NCBI GenBank assembly: GCA_039810045.1
Contig: JBDHWF010000002.1
Location: 1 to 64,000 of the forward strand
DNA from: CADCWN01 sp039810045
GTDB taxonomy: Bacteria > Chloroflexota > Chloroflexia > Thermomicrobiales > CADCWN01
DNA length: 64,000 bases
Direction of reading: 5' to 3'
Shown: positions 25,156 to 33,814 of the stretch, piece by piece
How positions within the stretch are numbered: the first letter of the stretch is position 1
Layout: each line of letters starts with the position of its first letter
Notes under the pieces: generated by a model
What the model was told of the DNA's origin: nothing
Seen by the model: the letters and a program-made list of their open reading frames with translations, nothing else
The model's database searches: none
Position numbers and translations under genes: made by a program

Positions 25156-26189
25156 GTGAATCAGCAGCGGCCAATCAACCACGAGCGCGGAGCCGTCGCC
25201 TTACCATTGCGGATCTGCCTGACTTGCTCGCTCGCTTTCGGGCGGGAGAACGGCGGGCGTTAGCGCGGCTGCTGACGCAGGTGGAGAACGACACTGCCCT
25301 GGGCCGCGAGGCGTTGCGGGCGTTGTTCGCTGCCACTGGTCGCGCCCACGTAGTCGGCGTTACTGGGCCACCAGGCGCAGGCAAAAGCACCCTGGTGAAT
25401 CGGCTGATCACGACCTGGCGCGAACAGGGCCAGACGGTTGCCGTGGTCGCCGTGGATCCATCGAGTAGCCTGACCGGGGGGGCAACGCTTGGCGACCGTG
25501 TACGGATGATGGAGACCTGGGCCGATGACGGCGTGTTCATTCGCTCCATGGCGACACGTGGGGCGCTCGGCGGCTTAGCCAGCACCACGCGCGGGATCGT
25601 CTGGCTGCTTGATGCGTTCGGCTTCACCCGCATTATTATTGAAACCGTCGGCGTCGGGCAGGATGAGGTCGAGATCGCTCAGGTGGCCCAGACAACCCTT
25701 CTGTTGCAGGTGCCTGGGTTAGGCGACGATATTCAGGCGATCAAGGCGGGCGTATTGGAGATCGCCGATCTATTGGTGGTCAACAAGGCCGACCGCCCAG
25801 GCGTTGGTGAACTGAAGCGCGACCTTGCCCTGATGCTCTCGCTGAATGGCCCAGTCGCTGATGGTGACTGGCGTGTGCCGATCTGCGAGACGATTGCCGC
25901 CCAGGGTGTAGGGGTCGCCAAATTGGTTGAAACGATTGAACGCCACCGCGAGGCGATGCAGGCGAATGGTTCCTGGCAGGCCCGCGAACGCGCTGCCCTG
26001 CGCGATGAAGTGCTGGGACTGGTGCAGGCCCGCTTGCTTGCCTACACCAATCAACTGCTGAATAATACTGATGATTTCGCGCAGCGCCTAACTGACCTGG
26101 TCACCCGCACCGTTGACCCAATTACCGTCGCCGATGAGGTTGCAGCGCAGGCGGTTGCCGCCAGCCGCGCCGAGCAAGGGCGGGGATAG
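25152..26189 (+). CDS. meaB: MeaB/ArgK-type G3E GTPase, mutase chaperone (345 aa)
   Basis: GTPase that loads and protects the adenosylcobalamin mutase. Visible motifs are Walker A GPPGAGKSTL at about residue 74, VAVDPSSSLTGGATLGDRVRM (switch I region), ETVGVGQDEVEIAQ (switch II) and NKADRPG (base specificity). The length fits the family. The start is GTG 25152, overlapping the stop of the B12-binding subunit gene. With the acyl-CoA carboxylase operon at 46-50 kb it completes most of the propionyl-CoA to succinyl-CoA route. Confidence 0.95.
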   Translation: MSESAAANQPRARSRRLTIADLPDLLARFRAGERRALARLLTQVENDTALGREALRALFAATGRAHVVGVTGPPGAGKSTLVNRLITTWREQGQTVAVVAVDPSSSLTGGATLGDRVRMMETWADDGVFIRSMATRGALGGLASTTRGIVWLLDAFGFTRIIIETVGVGQDEVEIAQVAQTTLLLQVPGLGDDIQAIKAGVLEIADLLVVNKADRPGVGELKRDLALMLSLNGPVADGDWRVPICETIAAQGVGVAKLVETIERHREAMQANGSWQARERAALRDEVLGLVQARLLAYTNQLLNNTDDFAQRLTDLVTRTVDPITVADEVAAQAVAASRAEQGRG

Positions 26190-26312
26190 TCTGCGCGGTC
26201 AATTTTCCTCTGCTTGGCCCAAAGATGATCACTTTATCGCCAATTGATGGTACAAGTCCTGCTTCTCGTTACTCAGGTGGATTGAAGAAACTCTGCAACT
26301 GGGGAGACAATA

Positions 26313-27275
26313 ATGGCTGATAACGCAACAATCGTTTTACGCATGGAGTTGGAGCCGCGCTACTTGAAACAGTTGCGGGCGGACTTTCCCAAGGCGAATA
26401 TCGTGGTCGCGACTGACGACGACGCGCTGGCGAAAGTGTTACCAACGGCGGCGGCCCTCGTGGGGGGTGAACCATTGACGAAGGCGCAGTTAGCCAAAGC
26501 CGAGGCGTTGCGCTGGGTGCAGGTGACGAGTGCCGGGGTGGAGGAATGGCTGACGCCAGAATTGGCGAAGCACCCCCTGACGTTGACCAACTTTAGCGGG
26601 GTTGCCGCGCCGAATATCGCTGACCACGTAATCGCGATGCTCTATGCCTTTGCGCGTGGGTTACCCGAACTCTTTGCGCGACAGCAGCGGAAGGAGTGGG
26701 CCGCTGAAGCCCCACCCACATTTGAGCCCACAGACCAGACGATGGCGATCGTGGGGTTAGGCGACATTGGCGCAGAAGTTGCCAAACGGGCGTCAGGTAT
26801 CGGCATGACCGTCGTGGCGATGCAGCGGCATCCCAAGCGGCCTCCCGCTGGAGTCGATGAGACGGTGGCGACTGATGAACTGCCCGATCTCTTGCGAGAG
26901 GCCGACCATGTGGTGCTGTCGTTGCCCCTGACGAACGACACGGAAGGGTATTTCGGAGCGAAGCAGTTCCGGCTGATGCAAAAGTCCGCCTATTTCTACA
27001 ACGTTGGCCGGGGGCCGGTTGTGGATCAGGATGCGCTGATCAAGGCGTTGCGCGATGGGGCGATCGCGGGGGCGGGGCTTGATGTGACCGACCCAGAGCC
27101 ACTCCCGAAGAATTCGCCACTCTGGACGCTACCGAATGTGATCGTCACTGGACATAATGCAGCGGCAACACCATTGCTCTGGGAACGCGGGATCGTCTTG
27201 TTGACAGAGAATATCAAGCGTTTCCTACAAGGGAAGTCGCTGAAGAATGAGGTTGATACGAAGGCGGGGTACTGA
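26313..27275 (+). CDS. D-2-hydroxyacid dehydrogenase, NAD(P)-dependent (320 aa)
   Basis: Rossmann dehydrogenase of the D-isomer-specific family. The nucleotide fold shows AIVGLGDIGAEVAKRASGIGM at about 145. The catalytic triad is R in NVGRGPVVDQ, E in DVTDPEPLP and H in GHNAAATP. The closing NEVDTKAGY is typical of the glyoxylate/hydroxypyruvate reductase-like subgroup. The substrate is not determined. GGGGAG lies before ATG 26313. Its stop is 9 bases from the convergent GntR gene end. Confidence 0.9.
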   Translation: MADNATIVLRMELEPRYLKQLRADFPKANIVVATDDDALAKVLPTAAALVGGEPLTKAQLAKAEALRWVQVTSAGVEEWLTPELAKHPLTLTNFSGVAAPNIADHVIAMLYAFARGLPELFARQQRKEWAAEAPPTFEPTDQTMAIVGLGDIGAEVAKRASGIGMTVVAMQRHPKRPPAGVDETVATDELPDLLREADHVVLSLPLTNDTEGYFGAKQFRLMQKSAYFYNVGRGPVVDQDALIKALRDGAIAGAGLDVTDPEPLPKNSPLWTLPNVIVTGHNAAATPLLWERGIVLLTENIKRFLQGKSLKNEVDTKAGY

Positions 27276-27284
27276 CCTTTTTGG

Positions 27285-28076
27285 TTACACAGACAATGGT
27301 AGTTGCACCGCGCGGGCGAGTGACTGTCCCGGCTGAATTGTCAGTTGCAGTTCGCAGCAATCAGGGCGCAGGTAGAGGGTACTGTGTTCACGGGGGATCC
27401 CCGCAGTGCAATACGTTACGCGCTCTTCAATCAGCACTGGGACCGTTGGCGACAGGGCCAGTAGCGTCGCGATTGTGGGCGTCAGGACTGTTGCGCGGAT
27501 ATGCAGTTCGGCGTGGCCCAGTATTACCCCCGCGTGTTCGGTGAGTAGGGCTTGCGACGAGTGCGCCGCTGCCGCCGCTTCGGTGATCATAATACCAACT
27601 TCGGGCGGGTAATAGACTTCGGTCAGGGCAATTGGTAGTCCAGCCACCCGATAAAGCCGCTGGAAAGCGAGGGCTTCATCATGCACTAGTTGGAGTCGTT
27701 CGCAGATTGGTGGTGCGGGGCGACGGGGGCCAAAGAACAGTAAGGTTGTCTCTGGGGTCAGGCCCTGAGCAGTCAACAGATCGCCCAATCCAGTGAGAGG
27801 ATAAGGATTCTGCGGCCCTTGCGGTGCGGCGACAAAGGTGCCTTTCCCTTGCTGACGCACCACTAATCCCCGCATGGCGAGTTCGGCTAATGCCTGCCGA
27901 ATCGTAATGCGGCTGACCGCATATTGGGCCATCAGGGCATTTTCCGATGGTAGCCGCTGCCCAAGCTGATAGTCGGTCACTAACGCTGCCGCGAGATCGG
28001 CGGCGATCTGCCGATAGAGTGCGATTGGGCTTTCTCGTTCAAGACTCACCTCTCGTCTTGCCTCCCTTCTGCCCAT
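27285..28076 (-). CDS. GntR-family (HutC/UTRA) regulator (263 aa)
   Basis: The winged helix-turn-helix is at about 20-85 (LPSENALMAQYAVSRITIRQALAELAMRGLVVRQQGKGTFV), followed by a UTRA ligand domain (about 95-255: TLLFFGPRRPAP ... FQRLYRVAGLPIALTEVYYPP ... VLIEERVTYC). It is divergent from the nucleoside operon and probably represses it until a nucleoside or base binds. Start choice is uncertain: ATG 28076 has GAGG directly before it, while GTG 28049 has AGGGAGG about 11 bases upstream. A palindrome overlaps the -10 box of the divergent operon. Confidence 0.9.
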   Translation of the reverse strand: MGRREARREVSLERESPIALYRQIAADLAAALVTDYQLGQRLPSENALMAQYAVSRITIRQALAELAMRGLVVRQQGKGTFVAAPQGPQNPYPLTGLGDLLTAQGLTPETTLLFFGPRRPAPPICERLQLVHDEALAFQRLYRVAGLPIALTEVYYPPEVGIMITEAAAAAHSSQALLTEHAGVILGHAELHIRATVLTPTIATLLALSPTVPVLIEERVTYCTAGIPREHSTLYLRPDCCELQLTIQPGQSLARAVQLPLSV

Positions 28077-28132
28077 CCTCACTATTGCCAGAGATCATTC
28101 TCTTACCGCGATACTCGTCCATCTGGCGGTGT

Positions 28133-28168
28133 TTGACGCTGGTCTGTTATCCGTTATATAACATTATA
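28133..28168 (+). promoter_or_regulatory. Divergent GntR / nucleoside-operon promoters with operator
   Basis: On + TTGACG (28133-28138), an 18-base spacer and TATAAC (28157-28162) form the operon promoter. The perfect palindrome GTTATATAAC (28153-28162) covers this -10. On the minus strand TATAAT (28168-28163) is a perfect -10 for the GntR gene. A second inverted repeat ACTTCC-N6-GGAAGT lies at 28174-28191. One bound GntR dimer would block both directions. Confidence 0.6.
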
Positions 28169-28243
28169 GGACAACTTCCAAAATAGGAAGTGCTAGATAG
28201 GGGAGTCCCGCTGGGAACGTAGCGATAGCTAGGAGACTGAGGA

Positions 28244-30289
28244 ATGGCGAAACCAACTGCACCACGGACGGTGCCGGAAGACCTCTCAGCGTTGGTCATC
28301 AGTGGGCAATTGGGGCGGCGAGATTTTATTCGGCGCGCAGTAGCACTGGGTTGCTCGGCAGCGGGGATCGCCTCGGTGTTGGCGGCTTGCGGTGGTGCTG
28401 AAGGTACGCCAACCACTGCCCCCGCCTCAACTGCGCCGTCTGCCGCTGCCGCCGCTTCGGCTGCACCATCGCAGGCAGCCTCGGCAGCGCCAAGTGCAGC
28501 GGCCTCACCTGCTGCTTCAGCAGCGGCTACGGGGACTCGTGGCGCGGCGACTCCAGCGGCGGCTGGCACTGCCACTCGCGCCGCTTCACCAACGGCAAGT
28601 GGCAGTACGAGCGGGCTTGGCGCACCAACAACAGCGACACTGGGCGCGGCGGGCGGCATTGGCCCTGGGCCAACAAAGCGCGGCGCAGCAGGAACTTTGA
28701 AGATCCTCTACTGGCAGGCCCCGACAACGATGAACCCGCACTTCTCCTCTGGCGGGCAGAACTCAGACCCTGGTCGGCTGGTGTTGGAACCGCTGGCGAA
28801 TTTCGATAAGAATGATCGCCTGGTGCCGTGGCTGGCAGCGGAGATTCCTACCGTGGCGAATGGTGGCCTTGCTGCCGATGGGAAGAGCGTCACCTGGAAG
28901 CTGAAGAAAGAAGTGAAGTGGAGCGATGGCACCCCCTTCACCGCGAAAGATGTCGTCTTCACCTGGAAATATGTGTCGAACAAAGAGACTGGCGCGACGA
29001 CCCTGGGCAATTATCTGGCGATTGAGAACGCTGAGGCGGTCGACGATTACACGGTGAAGGTGACGTTCAAAGCGCCGAATCCCGCCTGGTATCTGGCGTT
29101 CACCGATGCGATCTTGCCGGAGCATATCTTCAAAGATGCGGTTGGTGCGAATGCCAAGACGCACGCTGGGAACCTCAAGCCGATTGGTACTGGCCCCTAC
29201 ATGGTCGTCGATTTCAAGCCCGGTGATTCGGTTTCCTATGCGATCAATCCGAACTGGCGCGACCCGAATGGCCCCGCGTTCGACAAAGTGGAATGGAAAG
29301 GTGGGGGTGATGCGCCTTCGGCGGCCCGCGCCGTCTTCCAGACTGGCGATTATCATTTCGCCTGGAACTTGCAGGTGGAGCCCGCGATTCTCAATCAGAT
29401 CATGCAACAGGGCGGTAATCGGGCGAAACTTGGCCTGACACCTGGGGCCGGGGTTGAGCGGGTCATCTTCAATTTCACCGACCCCAATAAGGAGACTGAT
29501 GGCGAACGGTCGTCGATCAAGAATCCGCATCCGTTCCTCACTGACAAGAAAGTGCGGCAAGCGTTCAACCTGATTGCTGACCGCAAGGCGATCAGTGAAG
29601 CGCTCTATGGGCAAACTGCCGAGCCCTGGCCGCTGATTCAGAATTCGCCAATTTCGGCGTTGCCAGAAGGGTTGACCTGGGAGTTCAACCTGGAGAAGGC
29701 GGCACAGTTACTTGACGAGGCGGGTTGGAAGAAGACTGGGCAATTCCGCGCCAAAGATGGCGTGCAACTGAAGATCCTCTTTCAGACCACGGTGAACTCG
29801 GTGCGCCAGAAGACCCAGCAGCTACTCAAAGATTCACTCGATAAGCTTGGCGTGCAGGTGGAACTGAAAGCGATCGAGTCTGGCGTCTTCTTCTCCACCA
29901 ACCCCGGCAACGATGATACCGCGAAGAAGTTCTATGCCGATTGGGAAATGTATGGTGGTTCGTCGGGTAGTCCCGATGGGCAGCGGTTCCTAGACTACTA
30001 CACCACCGCGCAGATTCCACAGAAGGCGAATAACTGGGGCCTGAATAACGATAGCCGTTACTCAAACCCCGAATACGATAAACTCGCGCAGCAGGCGACC
30101 AACGAACTTGATGCCACCAAGCGGGCCGCGCTGATGAAGGCCGAGTACAAACTGCTCTATGACGATGCTGCCGCGCTGCCTTTGGTCAGCCGGAAGCAGG
30201 CGTATGGCTATGTGACCGGGTTAGCGGGCTTCGAAGATTGCCCGTGGAGCCCCCTCACCTGGAATCTCGCGAACTGGACGAAATCGTGA
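28244..30289 (+). CDS. Tat lipoprotein family-5 solute-binding protein, likely for nucleosides (681 aa)
   Basis: Extracytoplasmic binding protein of the DppA/OppA (SBP_bac_5) fold. A twin-arginine signal (GRRDFIRRA) ends in lipobox LAAC; an Ala/Ser/Pro/Thr linker (about 55-140) leads to the binding domain, which has WKLKKEVKWSDGTPFTAKDVV and IGTGPYMVVDFKPGDSVSY. The family usually binds peptides, but here the gene directly precedes a nucleoside hydrolase with a GTGA stop/start overlap, then adenine deaminase, so a nucleoside ligand is inferred. AGGAGACTGAGGA precedes ATG 28244. No permease or ATPase is nearby. Confidence 0.92.
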   Translation: MAKPTAPRTVPEDLSALVISGQLGRRDFIRRAVALGCSAAGIASVLAACGGAEGTPTTAPASTAPSAAAAASAAPSQAASAAPSAAASPAASAAATGTRGAATPAAAGTATRAASPTASGSTSGLGAPTTATLGAAGGIGPGPTKRGAAGTLKILYWQAPTTMNPHFSSGGQNSDPGRLVLEPLANFDKNDRLVPWLAAEIPTVANGGLAADGKSVTWKLKKEVKWSDGTPFTAKDVVFTWKYVSNKETGATTLGNYLAIENAEAVDDYTVKVTFKAPNPAWYLAFTDAILPEHIFKDAVGANAKTHAGNLKPIGTGPYMVVDFKPGDSVSYAINPNWRDPNGPAFDKVEWKGGGDAPSAARAVFQTGDYHFAWNLQVEPAILNQIMQQGGNRAKLGLTPGAGVERVIFNFTDPNKETDGERSSIKNPHPFLTDKKVRQAFNLIADRKAISEALYGQTAEPWPLIQNSPISALPEGLTWEFNLEKAAQLLDEAGWKKTGQFRAKDGVQLKILFQTTVNSVRQKTQQLLKDSLDKLGVQVELKAIESGVFFSTNPGNDDTAKKFYADWEMYGGSSGSPDGQRFLDYYTTAQIPQKANNWGLNNDSRYSNPEYDKLAQQATNELDATKRAALMKAEYKLLYDDAAALPLVSRKQAYGYVTGLAGFEDCPWSPLTWNLANWTKS

Positions 30290-31263
30290 GCCAGCAGCAA
30301 GCAGGGGTGTCGGCAGTGCCGACACCCCTGCTCGTTGACGTTGATACTGGCTATGATGACGCCCTGGCTCTGCTATTGGCGTTGTTATCGCCCACGGCGA
30401 ACGTGTTGGGAATCACCTGTGTGGCGGGGAATCATAGCCTCGATCAGGTAGTAGACAATACATTGCGTATCCTTGATCTGGCGAAGGCCCCGCCGATTCC
30501 CGTGGCGATTGGGATGGCTCAGCCGTTGATCGAGACGCATCGCGAACCGTCGTTACTGCACGGACGCGATGGGATGGCTGACACTGGTTTATCACGCTCA
30601 GCGCGACAACCAGTCGCTGAACACGCGGTGGAGTTGATGCGGCAGATTGTCGCCACGCACTCGGAACCGATCACGCTGGTTGCGCTGGCTCCGCTGACGA
30701 ATATCGCCGCCTTTCTTCGTATCTACCCCGCCCTGGCTGCAAAATTGGCGCGAATTGTGGTGATGGGTGGTACCTATCTTTCGCACGGGAATAGTTCGCC
30801 CCTGGCCGAGTTCAATATCCGGCAAGATCCCGAAGCTGCGGCGATTGTGCTAGAAAGCGGGCTGCCAATCACCCTCTATCCGCTCGATCCTTTCCGCCAA
30901 CTGATGTTGTCGCAGGCGGAGATCGCGGCGTTGCAGGCCAATGCCGCGCCAATCCCGCAGATCGTTGGCACGATTACCGATTACGTGGCGCGCTATCTCA
31001 AGCGCGATGCCTGCGCGATTGGCGATGCGGGAGCAATGGCGATCGCCCTTGATGCGACGCACGCGACGCTGGAACGCTACCCGATCACGGTAGAGTTGAC
31101 TGGCGCGGCTACCCGTGGGCAAACTGTGCTGGATCGGCGCACGGCAAGCCAACAGGCGGGCCTGACTGAGTGGTGGACAACGGCGGTTGCCGCCGTCGAT
31201 GTGGTCACTGCGGTTGATGTTGCGTATTACAAAGCCCTCTTCCTGCGGGCAATCGGTGCCTAA
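30286..31263 (+). CDS. Inosine-uridine-type nucleoside hydrolase (325 aa)
   Basis: Cleaves the N-glycosidic bond of nucleosides, releasing ribose and base. The calcium-binding signature DVDTGYDDALAL lies near residue 17; VALAPLTNIAAFLR and IVVMGGTYLSHGN and EFNIRQDPEAAAIVL are the other conserved strips, and DPFRQ corresponds to the DxT region. I chose GTG 30286, whose GTGA overlaps the stop of the binding-protein gene; the frame runs further upstream but would overlap it by 50 bases. Adenine deaminase follows 30 bases downstream. Confidence 0.92.
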   Translation: MSQQQAGVSAVPTPLLVDVDTGYDDALALLLALLSPTANVLGITCVAGNHSLDQVVDNTLRILDLAKAPPIPVAIGMAQPLIETHREPSLLHGRDGMADTGLSRSARQPVAEHAVELMRQIVATHSEPITLVALAPLTNIAAFLRIYPALAAKLARIVVMGGTYLSHGNSSPLAEFNIRQDPEAAAIVLESGLPITLYPLDPFRQLMLSQAEIAALQANAAPIPQIVGTITDYVARYLKRDACAIGDAGAMAIALDATHATLERYPITVELTGAATRGQTVLDRRTASQQAGLTEWWTTAVAAVDVVTAVDVAYYKALFLRAIGA

Positions 31264-31293
31264 GCAGCGATCTGCCTGTGGGGCAGGAAGGAA

Positions 31294-33075
31294 ATGAGGA
31301 TGGCCGAAACTGTGCCGAATAGATCGGCAACCCGTCAGAGGCTGGTTGAGGCGGCGCGGGGCGACCGCCCATTGGATCTTGTGATCCAGGGCGGCAAGCT
31401 GCTCAACGTCTATACCGGGGAAACATACCTGGCGGATATTGGGATTGTCGGCGAGCGGATCGCCGTCATTGATCCAGGGTCACAGTGGGGGCTGACTGCC
31501 CCGACGAAGATTGACGCAACCGGGCTGACTGCGATCCCTGGCTTTGTCGATACGCACGTTCATATCGAATCGACGATGGTAACGCCACCGAACTTTGCCC
31601 GTGGTGTTCTGCCTTTCGGTACGACCACCGTCGTGATCGACCCGCACGAAATCGGCAACGTCAGCGGACGGGCTGGGGTTGAATATATGTTGCAGGCGAG
31701 CGCCGGGTTGCCACTGCGGGTCTATGCCACGGTGCCATCAAGTGTGCCAGCGGTGCCAGCAGTGGAGACAGCAGGGGCGGAGTTTGCCGCCCCAGAGATC
31801 GCGGAGATGCTGACCTGGCCGCGGATGCTCGGTGTCGCCGAATTGATGGATTACCCCGGTGTTGTGCAGCAGGAGCCACGTACAGCGGCGATTGTTGAAG
31901 CGGGGTTGACGAGTGGCAAGCGCCTGGAAGGGCATTGCCCGTTGCTGGCAGGGCGCGAGTTAGCCGCCTATCTCGCTGCTGGGGTGGACTCTGACCACGA
32001 GTGCCGTGGCCCCGAAGAAATGGTCGAGAAACTCCGCGCTGGGATGTGGGTCTACGGGCGCGAGAATACCTTTCGGCATACAGCGGCCTATCTTGCGCAG
32101 GCGGTACAAGCTGTGCCACTCCCCTGGAATGTCGCCCTTTGCACCGACGATATTGATCCAGATGATTTGTTGCAGCATGGGCATATGGATCGGGGCGTGC
32201 GGGTGCTGATCGCCAATGGGGTTGACCCCGCGCTGGCTGTGCGGATCGCCACGCTGAACGGGGCGACGCGCTATGGATTACACGATCTTGGCGCAATCGC
32301 CGTGGGCAAGCTGGCGGATATTGTGCTGGTGGAGTCACTGGCTGATCTGCGGGCGGCAGTCGTGATTGCAGGCGGCAATATTGTTGCCCACAACGGCGAA
32401 TTGCTTGCCGCCTTTGCCGATCCAGTGCCGCCACCAGTGGAAAATAGCGTACGCCTGGGTACGACAATTTCAGCGGAAAACTTTCGCCCCACTGGTGGCG
32501 GTCACAATGGCACGCTGACCCTGCCAGTGATCGCGATGGACCCGATCCGTACAACAACCCTGGCCGAGATCGAGCTACGCTTTGCTAATGGCGCGTTGGC
32601 CGAATCACTCCCTGCCGATCTGGTATTACTCAGCGTCGTGCCGCGTCATGGACAACCGCACCCGCCATCGCTGGCCTTATTGCGTGGACTACCGCTGCGC
32701 GCAGGGGCGTTAGCCACGACGATCGCCCACGATAGCCACAACCTAATCGTCGCTGGTCGCACGCCCGAAGATATGGCGGCGGCAGTGGCCGCAGTCGCGG
32801 CGAATGGCGGCGGTGCCGCGCTGGCCCGTAACGGCGAGATACTGGCAACGGTGGTGCTGGCGATTGGCGGCTTGCTCTCGACCGCGCCAATCGCCACCAT
32901 CGCTGCCGAAGTGCGGGCGTTCAATGCAGTGGCGCGATCGCTGGGGCTGGCTGGGCCATCGCCAATCCTCTCGATCTCCAGCCTGGGACTCCCGGTGGCC
33001 CCCTTCTATCGGCTGACTGATTTGGGGCTGGTCGATACGTTGCAGCAAACGTTTGTGCCCTCGCTGCTGCAATGA
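31294..33075 (+). CDS. ade: Adenine deaminase (593 aa)
   Basis: Converts adenine to hypoxanthine and ammonia. It belongs to the amidohydrolase superfamily; the metal motif GFVDTHVHIESTM lies at about 88-100. Further family strings are VIDPHEIGNVSG, LEGHCPLLAG, DSDHEC (metal His) and LCTDDIDPDDLL (catalytic Asp). The C-terminal domain includes HNLIVAGRTPEDMAAAV. The length matches Ade proteins. GGAAGGAA precedes ATG 31294; an ATG six bases later (31300) is also possible. Third gene of the nucleoside operon; it handles adenine freed by the hydrolase. Confidence 0.95.
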   Translation: MRMAETVPNRSATRQRLVEAARGDRPLDLVIQGGKLLNVYTGETYLADIGIVGERIAVIDPGSQWGLTAPTKIDATGLTAIPGFVDTHVHIESTMVTPPNFARGVLPFGTTTVVIDPHEIGNVSGRAGVEYMLQASAGLPLRVYATVPSSVPAVPAVETAGAEFAAPEIAEMLTWPRMLGVAELMDYPGVVQQEPRTAAIVEAGLTSGKRLEGHCPLLAGRELAAYLAAGVDSDHECRGPEEMVEKLRAGMWVYGRENTFRHTAAYLAQAVQAVPLPWNVALCTDDIDPDDLLQHGHMDRGVRVLIANGVDPALAVRIATLNGATRYGLHDLGAIAVGKLADIVLVESLADLRAAVVIAGGNIVAHNGELLAAFADPVPPPVENSVRLGTTISAENFRPTGGGHNGTLTLPVIAMDPIRTTTLAEIELRFANGALAESLPADLVLLSVVPRHGQPHPPSLALLRGLPLRAGALATTIAHDSHNLIVAGRTPEDMAAAVAAVAANGGGAALARNGEILATVVLAIGGLLSTAPIATIAAEVRAFNAVARSLGLAGPSPILSISSLGLPVAPFYRLTDLGLVDTLQQTFVPSLLQ

Positions 33076-33081
33076 TAGGCA

Positions 33082-33807
33082 TTACGCCGTTGCGTAATGC
33101 CCACGATAGTACGCGCAGTGCAGCGCGAGCGGACAGCTTGGGCAGTCTGGGCGTTGGGCGTGGCAAACTTTTCGCCCATGCGTAATCATGTTGACGTGGA
33201 ACTCATAGACCTGCTCTGGTTGTAGTTGGGCTTGCAGCAAGTCGTGGGCCTTCTCCGCACTGACCTTCGGGCCGATCAGTCCAAGGCGTTTGGCGACGCG
33301 GTGGACATGGGTATCAACGGGCAAGATCGGCTGATCCAGCGCAAAGAGGAGGACACAGGAGGCTGTCTTGGGGCCAACCCCTGGTAACTGCCGTAGCCAA
33401 TCACGGGCTGCCACTGGTGCCAGATCGCGCAGAAAACCCAGATCGAGCGCGCCCCGCTCGGCCTGAATTGCCGCGAGCGTTTCCTTGATTCTCTGGGCCT
33501 TCAGGTTCGCTAACCCGCCACTGCGGATCACTTCAGCCAGTGCTTCAGCGGGGGCGGCGAGCACTGCCTGCCAGCTTGGATAGGCGGCGCGTAATGCTTG
33601 ATGCGCGCGGCTACTGTTGATGTCGCTGGTAGCTTGCGAGAGGATCGTCCCAATCAAACCGTCGAGCGGATCGCCCGATGGATCATTCTTGCGTACGCCA
33701 TATGCCTGTTCGAGCAGCAGATAGATCTGATCCAGCAGCGAGCGCGGCGGCGTGGTGTTGCCCTGCCGCGTCGTTGCTGGGGTGATTGTTTTGCCGTGTA
33801 CCTGCAT
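33082..33807 (-). CDS. nth: Endonuclease III-type DNA glycosylase with Fe-S cluster (241 aa)
   Basis: Base-excision repair glycosylase/AP lyase. The helix-hairpin-helix LPGVGPKTAS contains the catalytic Lys; VDTHVHRVAKRLGL contains the catalytic Asp. The C-terminal cluster loop CHAQRPDCPSCPLALHC has C-x6-C-x2-C-x5-C for a 4Fe-4S cluster. SGDPLDGLIGTILSQATSD replaces the usual ILSAQxTD, and the N-terminus has a short basic extension. ATG 33807 is used; it lies 7 bases after the Clp ATPase stop, suggesting co-transcription, with GGAGAG about 10 bases upstream inside the Clp coding end. Confidence 0.9.
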   Translation of the reverse strand: MQVHGKTITPATTRQGNTTPPRSLLDQIYLLLEQAYGVRKNDPSGDPLDGLIGTILSQATSDINSSRAHQALRAAYPSWQAVLAAPAEALAEVIRSGGLANLKAQRIKETLAAIQAERGALDLGFLRDLAPVAARDWLRQLPGVGPKTASCVLLFALDQPILPVDTHVHRVAKRLGLIGPKVSAEKAHDLLQAQLQPEQVYEFHVNMITHGRKVCHAQRPDCPSCPLALHCAYYRGHYATA

Positions 33808-33814
33808 TTGTGCG

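Noticed and set aside
30238..30285. Longer N-terminus of nucleoside hydrolase
   Set aside because: It would overlap the binding-protein gene by 50 bases; the GTGA overlap at 30286 is the natural coupled start.
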